DNA of 5,668 bases from JANQRV01 sp964533785 (GCA_964533785.1 CAZHNG010000408.1:1-5668), one strand, 5' to 3'. Shown: positions 1-5,578, counted from the stretch's first letter. Numbers and translations: made by a program. The notes: generated by a model not told the origin, from the sequence alone.

Positions 1-28
1 CCAGCACAAGCGTTTTTAGCATAACCTA

Positions 29-199
29 AAAGGAACCTGTCTCATAATTTAGTTATAAAAAACACATACAAAATTTATCACCACAAAGAACGCCAAGAGC
101 GCGAAGAAAATTTGTTACTTCGCGTCTCTTTGCCCGACTTAATCGGGGTGAATTATTTGGCGATGTTTTAATTTCTTTACTTATGAGACAGCCTCCTTT
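29..199. mobile_element. Long imperfect palindrome with terminal inverted repeats (MITE-like)
   Basis: The outer ends are a 19-bp inverted repeat with 17 matches: AAAGGAACCTGTCTCATAA at 29-47, and the reverse complement of 181-199, AAAGGAGGCTGTCTCATAA. The inside is also roughly self-complementary. At the centre, AAGAGCGCGAAG (95-106) pairs with 118-130 with one bulged base around an 11-nt loop (107-117). A second small hairpin, CCCGA/TCGGG, lies at 133-147. There is no coding sequence and I see no clear target-site duplication. The size, terminal repeats and full-length foldback fit a miniature inverted-repeat element mobilised by another element's transposase, but the family is not identified. 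It could instead be an ordinary intergenic palindromic repeat. Confidence 0.55.
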
Positions 200-242
200 C
201 GGTTTCAACACATTACCAGAGTTACGCTAATAAATAAACGTA

Positions 243-347
243 TTGCCTCCTAGATTTAGGGGCAATTTCAATCACCGCCAAGAACGCGAAGCTCCTTTTT
301 CTTAGCGGTTCTTTGTGGCCTTTGCAGTAAATAAAAGCCTTTGCCCC
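243..347. repeat. Second intergenic palindrome sharing the AAGAACGC/GCGAAG core
   Basis: GGGGCAA (259-265) is complementary to TTGCCCC (341-347). Between them, 275-291 pairs with 301-318 as an interrupted stem of about 15 pairs around a short T-rich loop. GGGGCAA can alternatively pair with TTGCC at 243-247 to form a compact hairpin (243-265: TTGCC, bulged T, CCTA, loop GATT, TAGG, GGCAA), so two folds compete. The inner arm, ACCGCCAAGAACGCGAAG (274-291), resembles the arm of the palindrome at 29-199, so both belong to one dispersed repeat type. No coding potential is seen. Confidence 0.45.
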
Positions 348-509
348 CAAGTTTTCACGACAGTACAAATAGATGCCAGCGCATCAAATTAATCAAACTG
401 AACGGCCTACCTTGGTGGCCTTATATCACAGCGTTTAAAATTCAACTTAATAAGTCGCTGCTCTCGTTTTAGGAAGCATTCTTGAATCACCCTCTTTAGT
501 TTAACAAAT
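348..509. other. Gene-free leader upstream of the AraC-type regulator
   Basis: This stretch carries a small GC-rich hairpin at 404-420 (GGCC, bulged T, AC, loop CTTG, GT, GGCC) with no T-run after it, and a short symmetrical site ACTTA-A-TAAGT at 445-455. I found no good TAnnTTTG promoter element for the gene that follows. An in-frame stop (TGA, 483-485) limits how far upstream that gene could begin. Confidence 0.3.
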
Positions 510-1616
510 TTGAACGTGATCTACATTGCAGGTATAAGTATCTCTTTATTTGTTGCAGCATTACTGTTGAATAAAAAGAATAAATCAAGGTCCGACGTCT
601 TTCTTTTTATTTGGATGCTCGTACTGGCTATGCATTTATTTTTATACTTTATCAATTTTACCGGACCTCTTTACAAAATGCCCCGCTTATTGGGGATAGA
701 GATCCCATTGCCACTGATCCATGGGGTGATGTTATATTTCTATGTATCGGCCGTAACGAACCAATTTCCAAAGAAAAACTGGATAGCCTTGCTGCATTTG
801 CTCCCTATCAGCGTTGGTTATCTGTATCTTATCCCTTTGCTTCAATCCTCTTCAGAGCAAAAAATAGAAGTATACCAAAATGGATTTGAGGCATACAAAG
901 GCTTTATGAATTACGGATTATTACTGATTTTTCTTTCGGGAATAGTCTATGTATTATGGTGCAGTATATTGCTTCAAAAGCATAAACGGAATATTAAAGA
1001 TCAATTTTCGGACCTTGAAGAGGTCAGTTTAGGTTGGTTACAGTTGCTCGTTTATGGGCTGGGCGTAATTTGGAGCATCGTGATTTTCACCAATAAAGAC
1101 CCTTACATATTTACAGCCGTGACTGTTTTCGTTATCCTCATTGGTTTTTTTGGCGTTCAGCAAAGAACAATATTTGTGAGTCAAGAACCAGCTTCGACCA
1201 AACCTGAAGCAAAAACATTTGCAGTGGTAGATGAAAAGAAAAAGTATGCAAGATCGGGCTTAAAGAATGAGGTAGCCGATGATATTTACCAAAAGCTGAT
1301 GCATCTTTTTATCCATGAAGAATACTATAAAAGAAATGAACTCTCCTTACGGGAACTGGCCTTAGAACTAGATACGCACCCTAATTATTTATCCCAAATA
1401 ATCAATGAAAGAGAAGAGAAGAATTTCTACGACTTTGTAAATGCATTTCGTTTAGAAGCGTTCAAGCGATCGGTAGAGGATCAAAAAAATAAGCAATTCA
1501 CTTTACTGGCTTTAGCTTATGATTGCGGGTTTAACTCTAAATCTTCTTTTAATCGATATTTTAAAAAGCATACCGGCCAAACACCTTCCGAATTTGCCAG
1601 ATCCATCGTGGAATAA
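510..1616 (+). CDS. Membrane-anchored AraC-family transcriptional regulator (7 TM helices plus C-terminal HTH)
   Basis: The 368-residue protein has about seven hydrophobic segments, roughly at residues 4-20, 31-50, 64-84, 91-111, 134-155, 174-193 and 200-216. A charged linker follows, then a C-terminal AraC/XylS DNA-binding domain at about 260-366. Both helix-turn-helix units are visible: SLRELALELDTHPNYLSQII (279-298), and a second from about 331 containing the family signature AYDCGFNSKSSFNRYF followed by KKHTGQTPSEF. The design suggests a sensor in the inner membrane that controls genes directly; ligand and targets cannot be read from sequence. The start is TTG at 510: the first residues (MNVIYIAGISISLF) match the usual beginning of this architecture, no ATG lies nearby upstream in frame, and an in-frame stop sits at 483-485. 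GTG at 516 is the alternative. No ribosome-binding site is evident. The M28 peptidase gene follows after 116 bp, but regulation of it is only a guess. Confidence 0.93.
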   Translation: MNVIYIAGISISLFVAALLLNKKNKSRSDVFLFIWMLVLAMHLFLYFINFTGPLYKMPRLLGIEIPLPLIHGVMLYFYVSAVTNQFPKKNWIALLHLLPISVGYLYLIPLLQSSSEQKIEVYQNGFEAYKGFMNYGLLLIFLSGIVYVLWCSILLQKHKRNIKDQFSDLEEVSLGWLQLLVYGLGVIWSIVIFTNKDPYIFTAVTVFVILIGFFGVQQRTIFVSQEPASTKPEAKTFAVVDEKKKYARSGLKNEVADDIYQKLMHLFIHEEYYKRNELSLRELALELDTHPNYLSQIINEREEKNFYDFVNAFRLEAFKRSVEDQKNKQFTLLALAYDCGFNSKSSFNRYFKKHTGQTPSEFARSIVE

Positions 1617-1700
1617 TCGTGATACCTATTTGTATTCCTTTTTTTCCTCAAAAAGAAGTGCCAATGGGTAAGATGAAACGCTTCAGCCACTTCTGACAAC

Positions 1701-1732
1701 TAGTTTTGTTCAAAATTTAAAACTGAACAAAA
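1701..1732 (+). promoter_or_regulatory. Probable -7 element overlapped by a 9-bp perfect inverted repeat (operator or 5'-UTR hairpin)
   Basis: TAGTTTTG (1701-1708) matches the Bacteroidota -7 consensus TAnnTTTG exactly, but no TTTG/TTG sits at the expected -33 distance. TTTTGTTCA (1704-1712) and TGAACAAAA (1724-1732) form a perfect inverted repeat with an 11-bp spacer. Half-sites start 20 bp apart, about two helical turns, as expected for a dimeric DNA-binding protein. The left arm covers part of the -7 element and the right arm ends at the base before the ATG at 1733. A bound protein could block the promoter, or the transcript could fold over the start codon. Confidence 0.45.
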
Positions 1733-3391
1733 ATGAAAAAATTTAGCTGTTGTGTATCAACGATCATTTTATCCTTTACTTTTTTTCTTTCATTAAATTT
1801 ACCCGCTCAAAAAGTAGATCAGGAGATTATTGCGGCAAGTGATGCGGTTGATTACGATTACTTTTTCAAGCACCTGAAGTATTTATCAAGTGATGAATTG
1901 GCAGGACGAGGTGTTGGAACGTTGGAGTACACTAAGGCAGCAGATTATGTAGCCAATGAATTTAATAAATGTGGATTGGTACCTTTTGGGGATTCCGGCA
2001 CTTTTTTCCAAAGAGTAGACTTATTTAAAACCTCAATTAAAAAGGACTTCTTTACCCTGAAAGTTGAAAAAAACCAGCAGTCTATTACTGCCAATTACGG
2101 CGCAACCGTGAGTGTTGTACTTAGTCCGAAATATGAAAATATTGACGAAAAGCAGGGTATGGTTTTTGTCGGCTACGGGAATATTATACCAGAAAAAAAC
2201 ATCAACGACTACGATGGAGTCGATGTAAAAGGAAAGACCGTTATTGTTGCTCTGGGCGGACCAAAGGGTATGGAACATCCTGATTTTGACGACAGGAACG
2301 CAAAATTTGAAAACGCAGTTTCAAGAGGAGCGAATGGCCTTATTCTTTTTTATCCCAAAGCCAATCTCCTGCAGAATGTCATCTTCAAGAAGGTGCATGG
2401 ATTCTTGTCTAAAGAAATGCTTTCGTTAGCCGATCCCTCAGTTGAAAGTCTAATCAATGTTGATTTAAAGCTATTGTTATTTGCAAAAAAAGGATTCGTC
2501 AAAAAGATTTTCAACTTAAATGGACTGAATTTAAAGAAAACCCTACGGGATATTGCTGCAGGCGAAAACTCAAGCATAGCATTAACATCCGTACTCCACT
2601 GTCACTATAATCTAAAAAACGATGCAATTACCAGCAAAAATGTAGTTGCATTACTACCAGGAACGGATCCCGTTTTAAGAAATGAGTATGTGACATTCGG
2701 GGCGCATCTCGACGGTCTCGGCATTGGCAAAACTGTAAAAGGAGACTCTATATATAATGGAATGCTGGATAATGCTTCAGGGGTAGCTGCTCTGCTTAGC
2801 ATTTCGAAAGCCTTCAACGAATTACCGAAGAAACCCAAAAGATCAATAATTTTTGTCTGTTATGCCGCTGAAGAAAATGGTCTTTTGGGGTCAAGCTTTT
2901 TTGCAAACAGCAATAATGTAACTAATGGAAAGATCGTTGCGAATATAAATGTTGACATGCTGGCTCAGACCATTGAGACCGCTGACATGGCTCCATTGGG
3001 ATATAACCACTCCAATCTTTCGAAGGCGGCTGACTTTGCCGCTAATGTATTAAACTTAAAAATTGAGGATTACAAACAGGCAGAAATAAACTATATTGAA
3101 CGCAGTGATCAAATTTCTTTTATCAAAAAAGGAATCCCTGCACTTTTTATCGCTGGAGGATTTACGGCATTAGACCCTAAAAAAAATGGTGAAAAAGTAT
3201 TTAACAAATGGATGAAGAAAAAATATCATTCTCCATTCGACGATTTGGATCAGGAATATTCTCCTGAAGCATTTTTAACTGCTATAAAGTTCAATTTTTT
3301 GACTACCTATTATATTTCAAATTCCTTGGAAACAATCAAATGGAATAAAAACAGTTGGCTATACAAGAAGTATGTCTTGAAGGCGAAATAA
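1733..3391 (+). CDS. Exported zinc aminopeptidase, family M28, with PA-like insert
   Basis: The 552-residue protein starts with a Sec signal peptide (MKKFSC... to LNLPA, likely cleaved after Ala25). An N-terminal region follows with the typical LSSDELAGRGVGT motif (about 51-63), then a protease-associated-like insert (about 140-290), then the M28 catalytic domain (about 300-530). The two-zinc site looks complete: His325 and Asp327 in GAHLDGLG, bridging Asp346 in LDNASG, catalytic Glu380 and ligand Glu381 in AAEENG, Asp408 in NINVDML, and Tyr498-His499 in KKYHSPFDD. The family releases N-terminal residues from peptides; here that would occur in the periplasm or outside the cell. The common SDH motif reads SDQ (458-460); that His is not a zinc ligand in the family, so activity is not ruled out. 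Length is normal for PA-containing M28 proteins. There is no C-terminal secretion tag that I recognise. Exact substrate is unknown. Confidence 0.95.
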   Translation: MKKFSCCVSTIILSFTFFLSLNLPAQKVDQEIIAASDAVDYDYFFKHLKYLSSDELAGRGVGTLEYTKAADYVANEFNKCGLVPFGDSGTFFQRVDLFKTSIKKDFFTLKVEKNQQSITANYGATVSVVLSPKYENIDEKQGMVFVGYGNIIPEKNINDYDGVDVKGKTVIVALGGPKGMEHPDFDDRNAKFENAVSRGANGLILFYPKANLLQNVIFKKVHGFLSKEMLSLADPSVESLINVDLKLLLFAKKGFVKKIFNLNGLNLKKTLRDIAAGENSSIALTSVLHCHYNLKNDAITSKNVVALLPGTDPVLRNEYVTFGAHLDGLGIGKTVKGDSIYNGMLDNASGVAALLSISKAFNELPKKPKRSIIFVCYAAEENGLLGSSFFANSNNVTNGKIVANINVDMLAQTIETADMAPLGYNHSNLSKAADFAANVLNLKIEDYKQAEINYIERSDQISFIKKGIPALFIAGGFTALDPKKNGEKVFNKWMKKKYHSPFDDLDQEYSPEAFLTAIKFNFLTTYYISNSLETIKWNKNSWLYKKYVLKAK

Positions 3392-3417
3392 ATAATACTA
3401 CTTTGTAACTTTGAAGG

Positions 3418-3441
3418 AAAATCTATAAAATCGATTTTTTT
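3418..3441 (+). terminator. Weak AT-rich terminator candidate after the M28 gene
   Basis: AAAATC (3418-3423) pairs with GATTTT (3433-3438) around a 9-nt loop and runs into further T residues up to 3441, 27 bases after the stop codon of the peptidase gene. The stem is short and almost all A-T, so it is only a modest candidate for factor-independent termination. Confidence 0.28.
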
Positions 3442-3671
3442 AATTCATAATTTACCTGGTTATGGATGAAGAAGCTTTCTTGTTACTATTCAATGAAATT
3501 TAGGTGATGTTTTGATCATCAGATAACCACATAACCAATATTTTCTTATCTATGAGAAGAATTCAAGAATTTCCTTTTATCCAAGATGACAAAGTAGAAA
3601 TAAGTAAGCGGTTGAACACATTTAAATTTCAGATAGTTCACACACAATGATTTCACACCCAACCCCTTACA
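3442..3671. other. Gene-free spacer between the M28 and TlpA-like genes
   Basis: No convincing gene is present. TGGTTATG (3457-3464) and CATAACCA (3530-3537) form a perfect 8-bp inverted repeat about 65 bases apart. Two short reading frames start with ATG, at 3462-3503 (13 codons) and 3552-3650 (32 residues, beginning MRRIQEFPFIQDD). Neither has a signal peptide, a recognisable motif or a clear promoter, so I do not call them genes. Confidence 0.3.
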
Positions 3672-3705
3672 GTCTGGCGTCTATCGTCTGGCATCTATGG
3701 TCTTA
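3672..3705. repeat. Degenerate heptamer tandem repeat (GTCTNNC family), 14-bp higher order
   Basis: Consecutive heptamers read GTCTGGC, GTCTATC, GTCTGGC, ATCTATG, then a partial GTCTTA. Units one and two together recur as units three and four with two changes, giving a 14-bp period. The array lies in the apparent 5' extension of the TlpA-like reading frame, just upstream of its real start. The array at 5626-5653 is the same family in opposite orientation. Confidence 0.6.
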
Positions 3706-3721
3706 CATTAAGTACCTGAAA

Positions 3722-4906
3722 ATGAAATGGATTTATTACTACTTTGTTATACTTCTATTGCTGTCCGTGAGTTGCTCATACAAAGCCCCGCTTACCGGAC
3801 AGTTGGAACTTCCTGCTCTTGATAAATGGGCTTCCACCGTATACTTGATCCAACCACGCAGCCTGGACGAAGTAGCCACCAGTTATATTGGGCAAGTATT
3901 GGATTCTGCAAAAATACAAGCTGATGGCCGCTTTGCTTTCGAAAAACTACCGGACGCAGCTGACCCAATTTTACTCCAACTGGCCGTCCAAAAAAGTAGA
4001 GAACGTTTCGCTAATCGTTTGGATAATAAAGACCTGGCCACCGCCAATTACTTTCCGTTCGTCTGGAAAAATGGGGACCGCCTACAAATAACGGCTGTAG
4101 TAGAACAATTCCAGCGTAGTTTTTCCATCATAAATCCTTCACCGGAAAACCGCGCTATGCTGCAATTAAGGGATATCCGGCTGGAGGCTTCTCAAAAGTT
4201 TCTGGATCGCAATGATTCGGAGGATCACGATGATACGCAACTCTTAGAAAGGGAAGCCGCAATGTTGAATTACCAAAAACCAATAATGGACTTTGCACAA
4301 AATACAGAATATCTGCTTCCGGCAATGGTGGCCATACGGTGGGTAAGCCCCCAAAATGATTACGAACGGGTTCCGGAGTTCCTTGTTTCCCAATGCCAAA
4401 AATGGCAAAACAGCAACCCTGATCATCCCTGGGTGATGCAACTATGTGATAAGACTAAGCGGGAGCGGCTTCCGGTTTTGAAAGGAGACAAAATCCCCGA
4501 TGCTTCATTACCCATGCTTGCCGGAGATACCACTACCTTATACCAATTGATGGGTAAACGCCTTACTGTATTAGACCTTTGGGCTTCCTGGTGTGCTCCC
4601 TGCCGGCGGGAAAACCGGGATATTTTAGTCCCTTTATGGGAAAAATATCATAAAGATGGTTTCCAAATTATCGGCTATGCATTGGATGCCAGTGAATCTT
4701 CCTGGAACAATGCAATTGAAAAGGACGGTGCCTTTCGCTGGTTACACGCTTCTCATTTGCGGGGAGATGATGCTCCTTTGATGGAAGTATTACGCATACA
4801 GACGATCCCTGCCAATTTTTTGGTGAATGCAGACGGTCGGGTATTGGCAAAAAATTTACACGGTGAGCATTTGGTTGAATTTGTGGATAGTTTTATGAGG
4901 GAGTAA
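3722..4906 (+). CDS. TlpA/thioredoxin-fold thiol-disulfide oxidoreductase lipoprotein
   Basis: From ATG 3722 the protein has 394 residues. It opens with a lipoprotein signal (MKWIYYYFVILLLLSVSC), with Cys18 the likely lipidated residue. There is no acidic surface-export signal after that Cys, so a periplasm-facing anchor is likely. Residues about 20-130 resemble the beta-rich N-terminal domain (DUF4369 type) found before thioredoxin domains in Bacteroidota, but that match is by eye. A helical middle region follows. The thioredoxin domain spans about 256-394, with active site WASWCAPC (Cys291, Cys294) and the cis-proline motif TIPAN (Pro363). Such proteins reduce or exchange disulfides in exported proteins. 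The frame is open further upstream to an ATG at 3647, but that extension runs through the heptamer repeat and would place 25 residues before the lipoprotein signal, so 3722 is preferred. The gene looks visibly more GC-rich than the M28 gene before it. Its natural partners are unknown. Confidence 0.93.
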   Translation: MKWIYYYFVILLLLSVSCSYKAPLTGQLELPALDKWASTVYLIQPRSLDEVATSYIGQVLDSAKIQADGRFAFEKLPDAADPILLQLAVQKSRERFANRLDNKDLATANYFPFVWKNGDRLQITAVVEQFQRSFSIINPSPENRAMLQLRDIRLEASQKFLDRNDSEDHDDTQLLEREAAMLNYQKPIMDFAQNTEYLLPAMVAIRWVSPQNDYERVPEFLVSQCQKWQNSNPDHPWVMQLCDKTKRERLPVLKGDKIPDASLPMLAGDTTTLYQLMGKRLTVLDLWASWCAPCRRENRDILVPLWEKYHKDGFQIIGYALDASESSWNNAIEKDGAFRWLHASHLRGDDAPLMEVLRIQTIPANFLVNADGRVLAKNLHGEHLVEFVDSFMRE

Positions 4907-4911
4907 ATTTG
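4880..4911 (+). promoter_or_regulatory. Bacteroidota-type promoter for the small exported protein gene
   Basis: TTTG (4880-4883), then 20 bases, then TAAATTTG (4904-4911) fits the phylum's -33/-7 pattern (TTTG or TTG about 19-20 bases before TAnnTTTG). The -7 element begins on the TAA stop codon (4904-4906) of the TlpA-like gene, so the promoter lies inside the end of that gene. Transcription would start near 4917, leaving a leader of about 45-50 bases before the ATG at 4964. Confidence 0.55.
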
Positions 4912-4963
4912 TCCGCATAAGGTAAAATCATTTCATTCAAAATACGGAATTTCAAAATATGAT

Positions 4964-5155
4964 ATGAAGAAATCTGGAATGCTATTGATTGTAATCTTGG
5001 CAACGATAAGTGTCAGAGCCCAGATCCAAAAGAAGATTTTGGAATTTCAATGCGAAACCGGAGGTTATTATGAGATTCAGGACAACAATTTACCTTGGAA
5101 GGGGTGTGACGGTTTCCTTGATGCGATAGCGAATTGGTTAGATAAAAAAGAATAA
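4964..5155 (+). CDS. Small exported two-cysteine protein, family not recognised
   Basis: The 63-residue product begins with a clear signal peptide (MKKSGMLLIVILATISVRA), likely cut by signal peptidase I after Ala19 (V-R-A before Gln20). The mature part would be 44 residues with exactly two cysteines, Cys30 and Cys48, which could form one disulfide. Between them lies an aromatic, acidic stretch (ETGGYYEIQDNNLPWKG), and the C-terminal part (FLDAIANWLDKKE) looks helical. I do not recognise the family. A good promoter match upstream and the well-formed signal peptide support a real gene despite its size. It lies 57 bases after a thiol-disulfide oxidoreductase gene, which may matter for its disulfide; that link is inferred. 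ATG at 4964 is preceded by an overlapping ATG-ATA-TGA (4959-4967). Confidence 0.7.
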   Translation: MKKSGMLLIVILATISVRAQIQKKILEFQCETGGYYEIQDNNLPWKGCDGFLDAIANWLDKKE

Positions 5156-5174
5156 AGACCATATCTTATTTATC
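5141..5174 (+). terminator. AT-rich hairpin spanning the stop codon of the small protein gene
   Basis: GATAAAAAAGA (5141-5151) pairs with TCTTATTTATC (5164-5174) at 10 of 11 positions around a 12-nt loop that contains the end of the TAA stop codon. It could terminate transcription or protect the mRNA 3' end. The lack of G-C pairs and of a T-run makes terminator function uncertain. Confidence 0.3.
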
Positions 5175-5241
5175 GAAATTGTTGCAGTAAGCTAAGTTTG
5201 ATCACTTAGAAGGGTGCAGCTCGATTTTGATGTACAACGAT

Positions 5242-5262
5242 CAGATGTAGTACAAGCATCTG
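5242..5262. repeat. Left outer hairpin of the symmetrical element
   Basis: CAGATG (5242-5247) pairs perfectly with CATCTG (5257-5262) around the 9-nt loop TAGTACAAG. It sits 30 bases inside the left end, mirroring the hairpin at 5444-5466; the bases leading into each from the outside share AACGA followed by CA. Confidence 0.5.
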
Positions 5263-5265
5263 TAA

Positions 5266-5340
5266 TTAAGGAAGATACTCCAAGAATCTTCCTTAAATCA
5301 AACACGAAGACGTAAGGCGGTTTCTTCCCGTAACCGCCTT
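5266..5340. repeat. Inner hairpin pair, unit 1 (forward hairpin A, reverse hairpin B)
   Basis: Hairpin A has core arms AAGGAAGAT (5268-5276) and ATCTTCCTT (5286-5294) with loop ACTCCAAGA; the stem extends to 11 perfect pairs (5266-5296). Hairpin B has arms AAGGCGGTT (5314-5322) and AACCGCCTT (5332-5340), loop TCTTCCCGT on this strand. Read on the minus strand, B's loop is ACGGGAAGA, the same design as A. B is GC-rich and followed by TCTTCT, so it could also act as a terminator on the + strand. Confidence 0.65.
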
Positions 5341-5361
5341 TCTTCTCAATCACCACCCAGA

Positions 5362-5433
5362 TTAAATGAGGATACTTTAAGAATCCTCCTTAAATACCAA
5401 CGATGTAAGGCGGTTTCTTTCCGTAACCGCCTT
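5362..5433. repeat. Inner hairpin pair, unit 2 (forward hairpin C, reverse hairpin D)
   Basis: Unit 2 repeats unit 1 about 93-97 bases downstream. Hairpin C: arms AATGAGGAT (5365-5373) and ATCCTCCTT (5383-5391), loop ACTTTAAGA, one mismatch. Hairpin D: arms AAGGCGGTT (5407-5415) and AACCGCCTT (5425-5433), loop TCTTTCCGT. Against A, hairpin C carries a compensated A-T to G-C change. D's stem is identical to B's, and its loop differs by one base. The spacer between the hairpins is shorter than in unit 1 (13 against 17 bases when measured in the same way). TCTTTCTT follows D, so it may terminate + strand transcripts. Confidence 0.65.
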
Positions 5434-5443
5434 TCTTTCTTAT

Positions 5444-5466
5444 GACAGCAAGAATATTGCCTTGTC
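5444..5466. repeat. Right outer hairpin of the symmetrical element
   Basis: GACA-GCAA (5444-5451) pairs with TTGC (5457-5460) and TGTC (5463-5466), with CT bulged and loop GAATA: eight pairs in all. It ends 30 bases before the right end of the element, matching the offset of the left outer hairpin. Confidence 0.45.
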
Positions 5467-5562
5467 GTTACTTTACATTAGATTTAGGCTGCACCCGCCT
5501 GTATAGTTCACAACTTTAAACGATAGGAACTTATTTTATGGATTAAACATATCATTGACTGT

Positions 5563-5578
5563 AGTGATTTTTATCACT
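5563..5578. promoter_or_regulatory. CRP/FNR-like dyad or small hairpin
   Basis: AGTGAT (5563-5568) and ATCACT (5573-5578) are perfect complements around TTTT. Written as GTGA-N6-TCAC it has the spacing of CRP/FNR-family operators. It could control a gene beyond the right edge of the window. A simple hairpin or chance are equally possible, as no promoter next to it is clear. Confidence 0.3.

Larger units (their letters stand above)
5212..5496. mobile_element. 285-bp symmetrical multi-hairpin element with terminal inverted repeats
   Basis: The ends are a perfect 9-bp inverted repeat: GGGTGCAGC (5212-5220) and GCTGCACCC (5488-5496). Similarity continues inward about 17 more bases on each side, including a shared ATGTA. 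A hairpin begins or ends 30 bases from each end (5242-5262 and 5444-5466). Between them are two tandem units, each with one hairpin in forward and one in reverse orientation. Read from either end the order is the same: terminal repeat, outer hairpin, then four alternating inner hairpins. The midpoint (about 5354) falls in the spacer between the two units. There is no open reading frame and no evident target duplication. This fits a non-autonomous mobile or REP-cluster (BIME-like) element. No transposase is in the window. Confidence 0.6.

Noticed and set aside
1..24. C-terminal end of an upstream gene (frame 1 reads PAQAFLA then stop)
   Set aside because: Seven codons are too few to support a call without sequence to the left.
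404..420. Terminator at the GGCC...GGCC hairpin
   Set aside because: The stem has only about six pairs with a bulge, and no T-run follows.
611..889. Alternative reading frame inside the AraC-type gene, and similar frames inside the M28 and TlpA-like genes on both strands
   Set aside because: They overlap well-supported genes, show no family motifs and look like shadow frames.
3462..3503. 13-codon reading frame beginning MDEEAF
   Set aside because: Too short and unsupported by any promoter or context.
3457..3537. TGGTTATG/CATAACCA as ends of an inserted element
   Set aside because: An isolated 8-bp inverted repeat over this distance in AT-rich DNA is weak, with no extended similarity or target duplication.
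3552..3650. 32-residue reading frame beginning MRRIQEFPFIQDD
   Set aside because: No motif, signal peptide, promoter or recognisable homology; the length is within what chance gives in an AT-rich spacer. Conservation in relatives would change this.
3647..3721. Upstream ATG extending the TlpA-like protein by 25 residues
   Set aside because: The added peptide is encoded largely by the degenerate heptamer repeat and would bury the lipoprotein signal; ATG 3722 gives a standard signal ending at Cys18.
5266..5433. CRISPR array
   Set aside because: Only two tandem units, the spacers are short and unequal, and the repeats themselves are long double hairpins; no cas gene is present.
5266..5433. Integron attC sites / cassette array
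   Set aside because: There is no GTTRRRY-type core, no cassette gene between the hairpins, and no integrase in the window.
5314..5433. Simple tandem Rho-independent terminators as the full explanation
   Set aside because: Hairpins B and D may terminate, but this does not explain the inverted partners A and C, the shared loop motif, the outer hairpins or the terminal inverted repeats.
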